DNA from: Pseudonocardia sp. CNS-139 | Lineage (GTDB): Bacteria; Actinomycetota; Actinomycetes; Mycobacteriales; Pseudonocardiaceae | Length of the DNA stretch: 49,730 bases | Assembly: GCA_001942415.1 (NCBI GenBank) | Contig: MKJX01000192.1 | Coordinates: forward strand, 1-49,730 | Reading direction: 5' to 3' | Shown: piece by piece, positions 30,022-39,668 of the stretch | How positions within the stretch are numbered: position 1 is the stretch's first letter | How the letters are laid out: every line of letters begins with the position of its first letter | Program-made: the position numbers and the translations under genes | The notes under the pieces: generated by a model | Told to the model about the DNA's origin: nothing | What the model saw: the letters and a program-made list of their open reading frames with translations, nothing else | Databases searched by the model: none

Positions 30022-30890
30022 GTGGGCGATCCGTCGAAGTGGGCGCGCGAGAAGCGGGCCGAGGCCGCCGGCCACCCCTACCAGGTGCCGAACGACGTCG
30101 ACACGTCGGTCCCGTCGATCGCCCGGATCTACGACTACGCGCTCGGCGGCAAGGACAACTTCGAGGTCGACCGCCGCGCCTCGACCACATCATCCGGGAG
30201 AACGGCGACGAGGTCGTGAGCCTCGCGCGGATCAACCGGGCGTTCCTCCAGCGCGGCGTGCGCTACCTCGCGGAGGAGGCCGGGATCGACCAGTTCGTCG
30301 ACGTCGGGTCCGGCCTGCCGACGGCCGAGAACGTGCACCAGGTGGTGCACCGGTACCGGCCCGGCGCGCACGTCGTGTACGTCGACAAGGACCCGATCGT
30401 GCTCGCGCACGCCCGCGCCCTGCTCTCGGACGACCGGACCACCACGGTGATCCAGGCCGACGCCGCCGACCCCGCCGCGGTCCTCGACCACCCCGAGACC
30501 CGGCGGCTGATCGACTTCGACCGGCCGTGGGCGCTGGTCATGGTCGCGCTGCTGCACCACCTCACCGACACGCAGGACCCCGTGCGCGTCGTCGGCACGT
30601 TCAAGGACCGGATGGTCCCCGGCTCGTACCTGCTCACCTGCAACCTCCTCTCCGACGACAACGAGCACGCCAAGGAGCTGGAGGTCAGCGTGCAGCAGCA
30701 CGCCCGCACCGGGATCTTCCGGCCCTGGCCGGTGCACCGCGCGTACTTCGACGGGCTGGAGATGGTGGAGCCGGGCCTCGTCTACGCCGCCGACTGGCCG
30801 ACGCGTGCGTCACGGAGGACCGCGACAACAGCTGGCTGACGATCCTGCTGGGCGGCCTGGGCCGCAAGCCCGCCTGCGCCCCGCTCGTAG
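30022..30890 (+). CDS. DUF574 family SAM-dependent methyltransferase (copy 2)
   Basis: About 285 residues. The signature DTSVPSIARIYDYALGGKDNF lies near residue 28, with motif I FVDVGSGLPTAENVHQVV, strand VVYVDKDPIVLAHARALL, and ALVMVALLHHLTDTQDP, the canonical DUF574 block. Frame breaks are near 30178 and 30803. Past the second, the frame runs in phase into the next gene, so the true end is uncertain. I place it at the TAG 30888-30890, assuming one more lost base. GGGGGAGG lies upstream of the GTG at 30022. Copy 1 is at 20452. Confidence 0.83.
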
Positions 30891-30893
30891 ACT
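30888..30893 (+). promoter_or_regulatory. Leaderless -10 box of the DUF2344 gene
   Basis: TAGACT followed by 8 nt and the ATG at 30902. No Shine-Dalgarno sequence is visible. Confidence 0.5.
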
Positions 30894-30901
30894 GCTCCGC
30901 C

Positions 30902-31705
30902 ATGGCTCGTGTCCGTCCCGGTGAGGCCGCCAACCCCGCACCACCCACCGTGCAGCGTGTGCGGCTGCGGTTCGCGAAGCGCGGCCGGCTGCGCTTCCTC
31001 TCCCACCGGGACGTCGCCCGCAGCTTCGAGCGGGCGGTGCGGCGGGCCGGGGTGCCGGTCGCGCACTCGCACGGGTTCAACCCGCACCCGCGGCTGTCCT
31101 GGGTGGGTGCCGCGCCGACGGGCACGGCGAGCGAGGCCGAGTACGTCGAGATCGGGCTGACCGCGCCGGTCGACCCGGCGGCGCTGGCCGCCGCGCTCGA
31201 CGCCGCGCTGCCGGACGGGCTGGACATCCTCGCCGCCGCCGTGGCCGACGGCGCGGCACTCGCCGACCGGATCGAGGCGAGCGAGTGGCACGTCGAGCTG
31301 CCCGGAGTCGAACCGGACGACCTGCGCAAAGCGCTCGACACGCTGCTGGCCCGCGACACGGTCGTCGTCGAACGGGTCACACCGTCGGGGCGTCGTCAGA
31401 TCGACGTCAGGGCGGCGATCGTGCAGGCAGAGGTGGTCGGCGAGGAGCCCGGGACGGCGTCTCCGTCGGGTGCCCCGGCGCCGACCCGCCCCGAACGGGC
31501 GGGAGTCTGTGCGATAATGAGCGCGGTCGTACGGCAGACGACACCCGCCGTTCGACCCGACGACGTGTTGGGTGCACTCGACGTTGTCGCAGGTTTGCGG
31601 CCACCGGTCCCCGCCAAGGCGACCCGGACGGCTCAGGGCCTGCTCGACCGTCGAGGCCGCCTGGCCGATCCTCTCGGCTCCGACCGGGTCACCACCCGGG
31701 CCTGA
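30902..31705 (+). CDS. DUF2344 / TIGR03936 radical SAM-linked protein
   Basis: An intact 267-residue protein. The family opening VRLRFAKRGRLRFLSHRDVA, followed by FNPHPRLSWVGAAPTGTASEAEY, is characteristic. It is the usual partner of TIGR03960 radical SAM proteins, sometimes fused to them, and is found just upstream of rne in many actinobacteria. The biochemical role is not established. Here it keeps its place before rne, but its partner is at 11226. It is expressed from its own leaderless promoter. Confidence 0.9.
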   Translation: MARVRPGEAANPAPPTVQRVRLRFAKRGRLRFLSHRDVARSFERAVRRAGVPVAHSHGFNPHPRLSWVGAAPTGTASEAEYVEIGLTAPVDPAALAAALDAALPDGLDILAAAVADGAALADRIEASEWHVELPGVEPDDLRKALDTLLARDTVVVERVTPSGRRQIDVRAAIVQAEVVGEEPGTASPSGAPAPTRPERAGVCAIMSAVVRQTTPAVRPDDVLGALDVVAGLRPPVPAKATRTAQGLLDRRGRLADPLGSDRVTTRA

Positions 31706-31854
31706 TCGAGGCGGGTCGCGTCATGCGCCGTCGTGGGACGAGCCGCCCTCCGGGGCGGAACCAGGATTGCTCGGCGCGCACCGTGGGCCGAGAGAACTGC
31801 ACGAGCCCCTGCGTGGCCGCCTTCACCGGAGGCGCCCGGGGGCGGAGGAGCTGA
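31706..31854 (+). other. 5' region of rne
   Basis: 149 nt leader between DUF2344 and rne. GGAGGAG lies just before the ATG at 31855. The hairpin GGGCGGAGGAG region and CTCCGGGGCGGAA show GC structure, but I see no defined regulatory element. RNase E genes often autoregulate through their leader. Confidence 0.3.
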
Positions 31855-34800
31855 ATGTCGAATAACGATTCGCCTGCCGGGAGTACCGGCGGGCCCGTCA
31901 CCGTACCCGGCACGGACGAACTCCCCGAAAGGATGCGGGTGCACGCGCTCGCGAAGCTGCTGGCGCGCACCAGCCGCGAGGTGCTCACCGCACTCGCGGG
32001 CCTCGGCATCGAGGCGCGCAGCGCCCAGTCCAGCATCGACCGCAAGGCCGCAGAGCAGGTCGTCACCGCGCTGACGCCGGCCGCGGGCGGCGCCCCGGAG
32101 AAGGGCCCCGAACCTGACCCGGCCGACGCCACCACCGACGCGACGGGGCCGACGCGGACCGGGCCCAGGCCGCCGCGCCGCTCGCCCCCGTCTTCGCGGC
32201 GCCCACGCCCGTGTTCCAGGCGCCGTCGCGCACGTCGATCTTCCGCCGGCGCCGGGCCGAGCCCCAGCCCGCGGACGAGCCGGCCGAGGAGCCCGCCGCC
32301 GCGGCCGCGCCGGCCGCGCCCGACGCGGACGCCGAGGCCACCACCGAGGCCACCGCCGCTCCCGCGGCCGACGACGCGGACGGCGACGAGGACGGCGCCA
32401 CGCGCCGGCGCCGCCGCCGGGGCCGTCGCGGCCGTGGTCGCGGCCGCGGTGCCGAGGGCTACGACGACGACACCGAGAACGAGAGCGACGGCGAGGCCGA
32501 CACCGGCGACGTGCACGCGTCCGCCGAGAGCGACGCGGACGAGGCCGACACCGGCGACGAGCCGCGTCCGCCGAGAGCGACGCGGACCCGACGAGTCCGA
32601 CGACGAGACCGACGAGTCCGAGGACGGCGCCGATGCGGGTGCCGACGGCGAGGGCGGCGGTTCGCGCCGCAGGCGTCGCCGTCGCCGCCGCCGGGGCTCC
32701 GGCGACGAGGCCGACGACACCGAGCCGTCCGACGGCACGCCCACCGTCACCCGGGTCCGCGCCCCGCGCGAGGACGACGGCGACGGCGTGCAGAGCGTCC
32801 GCGGGTCCACGCGGCTGGAGGCCAAGCGCCAGCGCCGCCGCGACGGCCGCGACGCCGGCCGCGCCGCGCGCCGATCCTGTCCGAGGCCGAGTTCCTGGCC
32901 CGCCGCGAGTCCGTCGACCGGTCGATGGTGGTGCGCGAGCACCCGGACCGCATCGAGATCGCGGTGCTGGAGGACGAGGTCCTCGTCGAGCACTTCGTGG
33001 CCGGCACCGGGCGCGACGGCGCCGGGAAGTCCATGGTCGGCAACATCTACCTGGGCCGCGTCCAGAACGTGCTGCCGAGTATGGAGGCCGCGTTCGTCGA
33101 CATCGGCCGCGGCCGCAACGCCGTGCTCTACGCCGGTGAGGTCGACTGGGACGCCGCCGGGCTCGGCGGCAAGGCCCGGCGCATCGAGCAGGCTCTGAGC
33201 AGCGGCGACAGCGTGCTCGTCCAGGTCACGAAGGACCCCATCGGGCACAAGGGCGCCCGGCTCACCACGCAGATCAGCCTGGCCGGCCGGTTCCTCGTCT
33301 ACGTCCCGTCCGGCGGTGCGGCGGGCATCAGCCGCAAGCTGCCCGACGTCGAGCGCAAGCGGCTCAAGGACATGCTCAAGGAGATCGTCCCCAGCGAGGC
33401 CGGGGTGATCATCCGCACGGCGTCCGAGGGCGTGAGCCAGGAGGCGCTGGAACGCGACGTCCGCCGGCTGCAGGCGCAGTGGGACGTCATCAAGGGCCGG
33501 GCCGACGCCACCGGCCCGAGCCGGCCGAAGGCGCCGTCCCTCCTCTACGAGGAGCCCGACCTCCTGATCAAGGTCGTGCGCGACCAGTTCAACGAGGACT
33601 TCACGCGGCTCGTCGTCGAGGGCGACGACGCGTGGGAGACGCTCTCGAACTACGTCGGCCACGTCGCGTCGGAGCTGTCCGGCCGGCTGCACCGCCACGT
33701 CGGGCCGCGCGACGTCTTCGCCGAGTACCGCATCGACGAGCAGCTGCTCAAGGCGCTGGACCGCAAGGTGTGGCTGCCCTCGGGCGGCACGCTGGTGATC
33801 GACCGCACCGAGGCCATGACGGTCATCGACGTCAACACCGGCAAGTTCACCGGCTCCGGCGGCAACCTCGAGGAGACGGTCACCCGCAACAACCTGGAGG
33901 CGGCCGAGGAGATCGTCCGCCAGCTGCGGCTGCGCGACATCGGCGGCATCATCGTCATCGACTTCATCGACATGGTGCTGGAGGCCAACCGCGACCTCGT
34001 GCTGCGGCGGCTCACCGAGTGCCTGGCCCGCGACCGCACGCGCCACCAGGTCGCCGAGGTCACCTCGCTCGGGCTCGTCCAGATGACCCGCAAGCGGGTC
34101 GGCGGCGGGCTGCTGGAGCACTTCTCCACGCCCTGCGAGCACTGCCGCGGCCGCGGTGTGATCGTCGACGTCGGCCTGGCCGGCGCCAACGGGCACCCCC
34201 ACGGCAACGGCAACGGCCAGGGGAACGGGCAGAGCAACGGCAACGGGCACGGCGAGCGCGACGGCCGCCGCTCCCGCCGGGGTCGGCGCGGCGACGGCGA
34301 GGACCGGACCGTCCAGCCCAACGGCGCCGGACGTCCCCCGGCCGAGACGCCGGAGGAGCCGGTCGAGGCCGTGGTCGAGGCGCCGGTCCCGGCGCCGGAC
34401 GTCCCGGTGGCGGAGGCGGCGGACGCCCCGGTCGTCGACGCGCCCGAGGTCGACGCGCCGGCCGCCGAGGCGCCGGCCGGCGGCCCGCGGCGGGTCCGCC
34501 GCCGCGGCGGTGCCCCGGAGGCCGAGGAGCCGGCCCAGGCCGAGCCCGCGGCGCCGGCGGTCAACGGCAGCGTCAACGGGGCCGGGCACGACGAGCCCGG
34601 CGACGGGGCACGCGACGACTCCGGGCACGAGCCGGGCGAGGAGCCGGCCGGCCGGCGCACCCGGCGCCGCGGCCGCGTCACCCGCACGGGCGGCGCGCCG
34701 ACGTCCGCAGCGGGCGAGGCCCCGGTCGCGGCGGTGCTCACGGTGCCGATCCCGGCCGAGACCACCGCGCCGGTCGTCCCGGTGTCGGTGTCCCCGCAGC

Positions 34801-34895
34801 CCGAGCCCACGGTCGCGCCGCGCACCCGCCGGGTGCGGCGCACCGCGTCCCGCCCGGCCGGCCCGCCCGCGGAGCCGGCGGGGGGCGAGAGCTGA
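31855..34895 (+). CDS. rne: Ribonuclease E/G
   Basis: Single-strand endoribonuclease of about 1013 residues that processes rRNA and degrades mRNA. The N-terminus has an IF2_N-like module ([20 protein letters not shown]), then long acidic and Arg-rich disordered tracts. The catalytic core begins near residue 340 with the S1 domain [21 protein letters not shown]. The Mg site is in [11 protein letters not shown] and IDFIDM, and the Zn-link is CEHCRGRG. The C-terminal tail is Gly/Asn and Arg/Pro/Ala-rich. Three one-base losses lie near 32160, 32575 and 32868, all in the N-terminal low-complexity half. A GGAGGAG ribosome-binding site precedes the ATG. Confidence 0.95.
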
Positions 34896-34912
34896 CCGTC
34901 GAGTCATGGGTT

Positions 34913-34918
34913 TACACT
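34913..34918 (+). promoter_or_regulatory. -10 box of the rplU operon
   Basis: TACACT, 18 nt after the rne stop codon, with only a weak -35 (CTGACC at 34892). It gives a leader of about 90 nt before rplU. Confidence 0.4.
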
Positions 34919-34924
34919 CGTTCC

Positions 34925-35013
34925 AGGCACGCCGCGCTCCGGGTTCGGTGGCTGCGGCCCAGGCAGGGTTACACCCCGCCCTGCATGTCCCCGAGGTTCA
35001 GGAGCAGTCCGTC
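34925..35013 (+). promoter_or_regulatory. Candidate ribosomal protein L21 leader
   Basis: A leader of about 90 nt before rplU with the hairpin GCAGGG (34963-34968) / CCCTGC (34979-34984), a 10-nt loop TTACACCCCG, then AGGAG 8 nt before the ATG. Ribosomal protein leaders often bind their own product. This one is proposed only from position and structure. Confidence 0.35.
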
Positions 35014-35322
35014 ATGTACGCGATCGTCAAGACCGGCGGCAAGCAGTACAAGGTGGCCGTCGACGACGTGCTCACCGTCGAGAAGCTCGACGGCGAGCCC
35101 GGCGCGGAGGTGACGTTCCCGGCCGTGCTCCTGGTCGACGGCGACACGGTCACCGCGGACGCGGCCGCCCTGGCCGGCGCCTCGGTCACCGCCACGGTGG
35201 TCGAGCACACCAAGGGCCCGAAGATCCGCATCCACAAGTTCAAGAACAAGACCGGCTACCACAAGCGTCAGGGGCACCGTCAGCCGCTGACCAAGGTGCA
35301 GGTCACCGGAATCGCGAAGTAG
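35014..35322 (+). CDS. rplU: 50S ribosomal protein L21
   Basis: An intact 102-residue L21, a 23S rRNA-binding protein. It starts [14 protein letters not shown], the family hallmark, and ends with the rRNA-binding basic segment [20 protein letters not shown] and LTKVQVTGI. The ribosome-binding site AGGAG lies 8 nt before the ATG. rpmA follows after 12 nt in the standard rplU-rpmA operon. Confidence 0.98.
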   Translation: MYAIVKTGGKQYKVAVDDVLTVEKLDGEPGAEVTFPAVLLVDGDTVTADAAALAGASVTATVVEHTKGPKIRIHKFKNKTGYHKRQGHRQPLTKVQVTGIAK

Positions 35323-35334
35323 GGGAACGCAGCC

Positions 35335-35592
35335 ATGGCTCACAAGAAGGGTGCGTCCAGCTCGCGCAACGGGCGCGACTCCAACGCACAGCGGCTCGGC
35401 GTGAAGCGGTTCGGCGGCCAGGTCGTCAACGCGGGCGAGATCCTCGTCCGCCAGCGCGGCACCAAGTTCCACCCCGGCAGCGGCGTCGGCCGTGGCGGCG
35501 ACGACACACTGTTCGCGCTGGTCGAGGGTGCGGTGGAGTTCGGGTACACGCGCGGCCGCAAGGTCGTCAACGTGGTGCCGGTGCAGGGCTGA
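35335..35592 (+). CDS. rpmA: 50S ribosomal protein L27
   Basis: An intact 85-residue L27, whose N-terminus reaches the peptidyl-transferase centre. It begins [20 protein letters not shown] and contains [22 protein letters not shown]. There is no cleavable N-terminal extension of the Firmicutes type. GGGGAACG precedes the ATG. A perfect terminator follows 17 nt after the stop. Confidence 0.98.
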   Translation: MAHKKGASSSRNGRDSNAQRLGVKRFGGQVVNAGEILVRQRGTKFHPGSGVGRGGDDTLFALVEGAVEFGYTRGRKVVNVVPVQG

Positions 35593-35609
35593 GGCCCGCT
35601 CGTAGCAAC

Positions 35610-35650
35610 CGACAACGGCGGGCCGCCACGCTGGCGGCCCGCCGTTGTCG
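35610..35650 (+). terminator. rplU-rpmA terminator, perfect 18-bp stem
   Basis: Left arm 35610-35627 (CGACAACGGCGGGCCGCC), loop ACGCT, right arm 35633-35650. All 18 pairs match. There is no T-run. The stem separates rpmA from obgE. Confidence 0.9.
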
Positions 35651-35692
35651 TGTGAGAAGACCGAGTCGTCGAGAGGCCGGGGAGAGAGTCCG

Positions 35693-37159
35693 ATGTCGAG
35701 GTTCGTGGACCGGGTGGTACTGCACGCCACCGCGGGCGCGGGCGGCAACGGCTGTGCCTCGGTGCACCGCGAGAAGTTCAAGCCGCTCGGCGGGCCCGAC
35801 GGCGGCAACGGCGGCCGCGGCGGCTCGATCGTGCTGGTCGTCGACCCGGGCGTGCACACGCTGCTCGACTTCCACCACCGCCCGCACGCCACCGCCCGCA
35901 ACGGCAAGCAGGGCCAGGGCGGGTTCCGGGCCGGGGCCAGCGCCGAGGACCTGGAGCTGCACGTCCCGGACGGCACGGTCGTGTTCGACGGGCGCGGCGC
36001 GATCGTCGCCGACCTGACCGGCCCCGGCACCCGGTTCGTCGCCGCCGAGGGCGGCCGTGGCGGGCTCGGCAACGCGGCGCTCGCGTCCACCGCGCGCAAG
36101 GCGCCCGGGTTCGCGCTGCTCGGGGAGCCGGGCGAGAGTCGCGACCTGGTGCTGGAGCTGCGGTCGATGGCCGACGTCGGGCTGGTCGGGTTCCCGTCGG
36201 CGGGCAAGTCGTCGCTTGTCGCGGCCCTGTCCGCGGCCCGGCCGAAGATCGCCGACTACCCGTTCACCACGCTCGTCCCGCAGCTGGGCGTGGTCACCGC
36301 GGGCGAGGACGTCTTCACCGTCGCCGACGTGCCCGGTCTGATCCCGGGTGCGTCCGAGGGGCGCGGGCTCGGGCTCGACTTCCTGCGCCACATCGAGCGC
36401 ACGTCCGTGCTCGTGCACGTCGTCGACTGCGCGACGGCCGAGCCGGGCCGCGACCCCGTCTCCGACGTCGAGGCGCTGGAGACCGAGCTGGCCCGCTACA
36501 CCCCGGCGCTCGGCGGCGAGCTGGCCGACCGGCCGCGGCTGATCGCGCTCAACAAGGCCGACGTGCCGGACGCGCGCGAGCTGGCCGAGCTGGTCGCGTC
36601 CGACCTGGCGGAGCGGTTCGGCTGGCCGGTGCTGACGATCTCCACGCCACCGCGACGGGCTGCGCGAGCTGACGTTCGCGATGGCCGAGAAGGTCCGCGA
36701 GCACCGGGCCGAGCAGGCGCCGGTCGAGGCGACACGCATCGTGATCCGTCCGCAGGCCGTGGACGACGCCGGCTTCACCGTGGAGCCCGACCCCGAGCTG
36801 CCCGGCGGGTTCGTCGTGCGCGGGGCGCGTCCGGAGCGCTGGATCCGGCAGACGGCGTTCGACAACGACGAGGCCGTCGGCTACCTCGCCGACCGGCTCG
36901 CGCGGCTCGGCGTCGAGGAAGCGCTGGCCGACGCCGGTGCCGAGCCGGGGTGCCCGGTGACGATCGGCGACGTCACGTTCGACTGGGAGCCCAGCACCCC
37001 CGGCGGGGTGGCCGCGTTGTCCGGGCGCGGGACCGACCGGCGGCTGGAGCAGAACAACCGGGTCGCGCGGCCGCCCGCAAGGCCGCCCGCGCCGAACGCC
37101 GCCGGCCCCACACCGACGAGGAGCTGTTCGGCGACTCCGAGGACGCCGACGAGGAATGA
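35693..37159 (+). CDS. obgE: GTPase Obg/CgtA
   Basis: Essential ribosome-assembly and stress GTPase of about 488 residues. The Gly-rich Obg fold covers residues 1-160 ([29 protein letters not shown]). The G domain has G1 GFPSAGKSS, switch [14 protein letters not shown]3 [10 protein letters not shown] and G4 NKAD. The actinobacterial OCT domain follows ([23 protein letters not shown]). Frame breaks near 36645 (before [17 protein letters not shown]) and 37077 split the C-terminal part. A GGGGAGAGAG ribosome-binding site precedes the ATG at 35693. The stop overlaps proB. Confidence 0.97.
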   Translation: MSRFVDRVVLHATAGAGGNGCASVHREKFKPLGGPDGGNGGRGGSIVLVVDPGVHTLLDFHHRPHATARNGKQGQGGFRAGASAEDLELHVPDGTVVFDGRGAIVADLTGPGTRFVAAEGGRGGLGNAALASTARKAPGFALLGEPGESRDLVLELRSMADVGLVGFPSAGKSSLVAALSAARPKIADYPFTTLVPQLGVVTAGEDVFTVADVPGLIPGASEGRGLGLDFLRHIERTSVLVHVVDCATAEPGRDPVSDVEALETELARYTPALGGELADRPRLIALNKADVPDARELAELVASDLAERFGWPVLTISTPPRRAARADVRDGREGPRAPGRAGAGRGDTHRDPSAGRGRRRLHRGARPRAARRVRRARGASGALDPADGVRQRRGRRLPRRPARAARRRGSAGRRRCRAGVPGDDRRRHVRLGAQHPRRGGRVVRARDRPAAGAEQPGRAAARKAARAERRRPHTDEELFGDSEDADEE

Positions 37160-38272
37160 GCACACGCGCGCAGCTCGCCGCCGCCCGGCGGGTGGTCGTG
37201 AAGGTCGGCTCGTCGTCGCTGACCAGCTTGAACGGCGGGCTCGACCCGCTGCGGCTCGACGCACTGGTCGACGCGCTCGCCGCACGTCGCGCCGCCGGCA
37301 GCCAGGTGGTGCTGGTGTCGTCGGGCGCCATCGCGGCCGGGCTGGCCCCGCTCGGGCTCACCCGCCGCCCGCGCGACCTCGCCACCCAGCAGGGGCGCGT
37401 CCGTCGGGCAGCTGCTGCTCGCGCAGGCGTACGGGGAGTCGTTCGGGCGGCACGGCCAGAAGATCGGGCAGGTGCTGCTCACCGCCGACGACATGATCCG
37501 CCGCGCCCACTACCGCAACGCCCAGCGCACGCTGGAACGGCTGCTCGGGCTCGGCGTGCTGCCCGTCGTCAACGAGAACGACACCGTCGCCACCCAGGAG
37601 ATCCGGGTCGGCGACAACGACCGGCTCGCCGCGCTCGTCGCGCACATCGTCGGCGCCGACGCGCTCGTGCTGCTCTCCGACGTCGACGGCCTCTACGACG
37701 GCGATCCGCGGCTGCCCGGCGCGCGCCTGCTCTCCGACGTCGCCGCGCCGACCGACCTGGAGGCCGTCCGCGTCGCGCGTCCCGGCGAGGGCAGCCTCGG
37801 CACCGGCGGGATGGCCACGAAGATCACCGCCGCTGCGATGGCCGCCGCGTCCGGCATCCCCGTGCTGCTCGCGGCCGCCGAGGACGTGCCCGCGGCGCTC
37901 GACGTCTCCGAGGCCGGGCCCAAGGTCGGCACCGCGTTCCGCCCGTCGGGGCGGCGGATGTCGGCCCGCCGGTTCTGGCTGCGGCACGCCGCCGACGTGC
38001 GCGGGAGCCTCCAGCTCGACGCCGGCGCGGTGGCCGCGGTGATCGACCGGAGGCGTTCGCTGCTCGCCGCCGGCATCCACGGCGTCACGGGGGAGTTCGT
38101 CGCGGGCGACGTGGTCGACCTCGTCGGCCCGGACGGGCTCGTCGTCGCCCGGGGTGTGGTCGGGTTCGACGCGGCGGAGCTGCCGGAGCTGATCGGCCGC
38201 CGCACCCGCGACCTGGCCCCCGAGCTGCGCCGGGAGGTCGTGCACGCCGACGACCTCGTGCCCGTGACGTAG
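37156..38272 (+). CDS. proB: Glutamate 5-kinase
   Basis: First enzyme of proline synthesis, of about 372 residues. The amino-acid kinase domain begins [12 protein letters not shown] and continues [28 protein letters not shown] and [14 protein letters not shown], with [17 protein letters not shown] binding ATP. A C-terminal PUA domain follows ([16 protein letters not shown]). One base is missing near 37397 ([17 protein letters not shown]). The ATG overlaps the obgE stop by 4 nt. proA does not follow directly. Confidence 0.96.
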
Positions 38273-38275
38273 ATT
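38270..38275 (+). promoter_or_regulatory. Leaderless -10 box of the Pcm-like gene
   Basis: TAGATT overlaps the proB stop codon and is 6 nt before the GTG at 38282. A second candidate, AAGACT then 7 nt, precedes an in-frame GTG at 38318. Confidence 0.4.
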
Positions 38276-38281
38276 TCGAGG

Positions 38282-38998
38282 GTGCGCTCGCGGGGCCGCG
38301 CGACAAGACTCGGACCCGTGACCACCAGCACCGCCGACCGTGCACGTGACGCGCTCGTCGACACGCTCGTCCGGGGCGGGCGGGTGCGTTCGCGCGCCGT
38401 CGAGGATGCGCTGCGGACGGTGCCCCGGCACGTCTTCCTGCCCGGGCTGCCCGTCGCGGAGGCCTACGCCGACGAGGCCGTGGCCGTGCAGTTCGCGCGC
38501 GGCGTCGCGACGAGCTCCGCGTCGCAGCCGTCGATGATGGCGATCATGCTGGAGCAGCTCGACCTGCGGCCCGGCGCGCGGGTGCTGGAGATCGGCGCCG
38601 GCACCGGCTACAACGCCGCGCTGATCAGCCGGATCGTCGGCCCGGCCGGGGCCGTGACGTCGGTGGACATCGACGAGGGGCTGGTCGGCAGCGCCGCCGA
38701 CCACCTCGCCGCGGCCGGCGTGCGGGACGTCGAGCTGGTCGCGGCCGACGGGGCGTTCGGGCACGCGCCCGGTGCGCCCTACGACCGGATCGTGCTCACC
38801 GTCGGCAGCGACGACGTGCGCCCGGAGTGGGTCGCCCAGCTCGCCCCCGGCGGGCGGCTGCTGCTGCCGCTCGCCGTGCGCGGGAGCCAGCTTTCCGTCG
38901 CCTTCGACCTCGGCGCGGACGGCCTGCTGCGCAGCAGCTCCGTGCGGGCCTGCGCGTTCATCCGGCTGCGCGGCGCGGCCGCGGGCACGGTGCGCTGA
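38282..38998 (+). CDS. Protein-L-isoaspartate O-methyltransferase-like protein
   Basis: An intact 238-residue Pcm-type methyltransferase, which repairs isoaspartyl residues using SAM. Landmarks are VPRHVFLP near residue 48, SASQPSMMAIMLEQLDLRPG, motif I VLEIGAGTGYNAALI and the C-terminal LAPGGRLLLPL. The usual T-x-SQP substrate loop is present as ATSSASQP. The start may instead be GTG 38318. The next gene's ATG overlaps its stop (TGATG). Confidence 0.85.
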   Translation: MRSRGRATRLGPVTTSTADRARDALVDTLVRGGRVRSRAVEDALRTVPRHVFLPGLPVAEAYADEAVAVQFARGVATSSASQPSMMAIMLEQLDLRPGARVLEIGAGTGYNAALISRIVGPAGAVTSVDIDEGLVGSAADHLAAAGVRDVELVAADGAFGHAPGAPYDRIVLTVGSDDVRPEWVAQLAPGGRLLLPLAVRGSQLSVAFDLGADGLLRSSSVRACAFIRLRGAAAGTVR

Positions 38999-39555
38999 TG
39001 GAGACGGCCGGCGTGGTGCTGCAGGTGCCGGAGGACGGGCCGCGGCCCGACGCCGGCGTGGTCGCGGAGGCGCTGGCCGCGCCCGGCCCGCCCGTCCCGG
39101 CGGCGGTGGCGCTCGGGTCGATGGACATGTGGGACGGGTTCGGGCTGTGGCTCGCCCTCACCGAGCCGCGGGCCTGCCGGATCCTGCAGCGCGACCCGGA
39201 CGCCGACCTGGCGGCGGACCTGCGCCCGCTCGGCCCGTCCGGTGGCACCGTCGGGCTCGTCGCGGTGCCGGGCGACCCGATGCCGGGGCTCGCGGCCGTC
39301 GAGCCGACCTCCGATCTGGGCCGGCTGCCCGGGCCGGTGGCCGTGCACCCGTTCGGGCCGGGCGGTCCGGGCCTGGCCGCGTGGCTGCGCACCGCGCTCG
39401 AACGCTGGGCCGCCGCGGGCCGCCCCGAGGCCGCCGACTGGCTGCTCACGGTGGTGCCGGCCGGCCGGATCGCGCCACCGTCACCGGTGACGGTGGAAAA
39501 ACGCCACAGCCGGGTGCTGGCCACCCTCCCCACCGACCGCAATATGGCTCCATAA
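38998..39555 (+). CDS. Hypothetical protein, stop codon inside repeat array C
   Basis: An intact 185-residue protein of no recognised family, translationally coupled to the Pcm-like gene. It is Ala/Gly/Pro-rich and looks soluble, with conserved-looking Trp-rich parts (SMDMWDGFGLWLAL, ALERWAAAG and AADWLLTVVPAGRI). The last residues, DRNMAP, and the TAA (39553-39555) come from the first unit of the repeat array. The repeat therefore appears to have replaced or extended the native C-terminus. Confidence 0.7.
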   Translation: METAGVVLQVPEDGPRPDAGVVAEALAAPGPPVPAAVALGSMDMWDGFGLWLALTEPRACRILQRDPDADLAADLRPLGPSGGTVGLVAVPGDPMPGLAAVEPTSDLGRLPGPVAVHPFGPGGPGLAAWLRTALERWAAAGRPEAADWLLTVVPAGRIAPPSPVTVEKRHSRVLATLPTDRNMAP

Positions 39556-39655
39556 CGCACTCCGGAGGCCCCTCAAAACTGCATTATGGCTCCACAATGC
39601 ACTCTGGCGGGCCCCCAAAGTGCAATATGGCTCCACAATGCGGCCGGAGGGGGAG
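39537..39655. repeat. 41-bp interspersed tandem repeat, array C (3 units)
   Basis: Cores begin at 39539, 39581 and 39622 (periods 42 and 41). The last is an exact GCAATATGGCTCCACAATGC and the first is the most diverged. Linkers carry GGCGGGCCCCC or a decayed form. The orientation is as in array A. It fills the gap between two convergent genes. Confidence 0.9.
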
Positions 39656-39668
39656 GGGTTGTCTTCCG

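Noticed and set aside
30805..31705. Read-through fusion of the second DUF574 methyltransferase to DUF2344
   Set aside because: The frame joins only because a base is lost near 30803. DUF2344 has its own -10 box and ATG, and the families are separate elsewhere.
28847..39655. The 41-bp arrays as CRISPR arrays
   Set aside because: The segments between cores are themselves conserved, not variable spacers, and units are too short.
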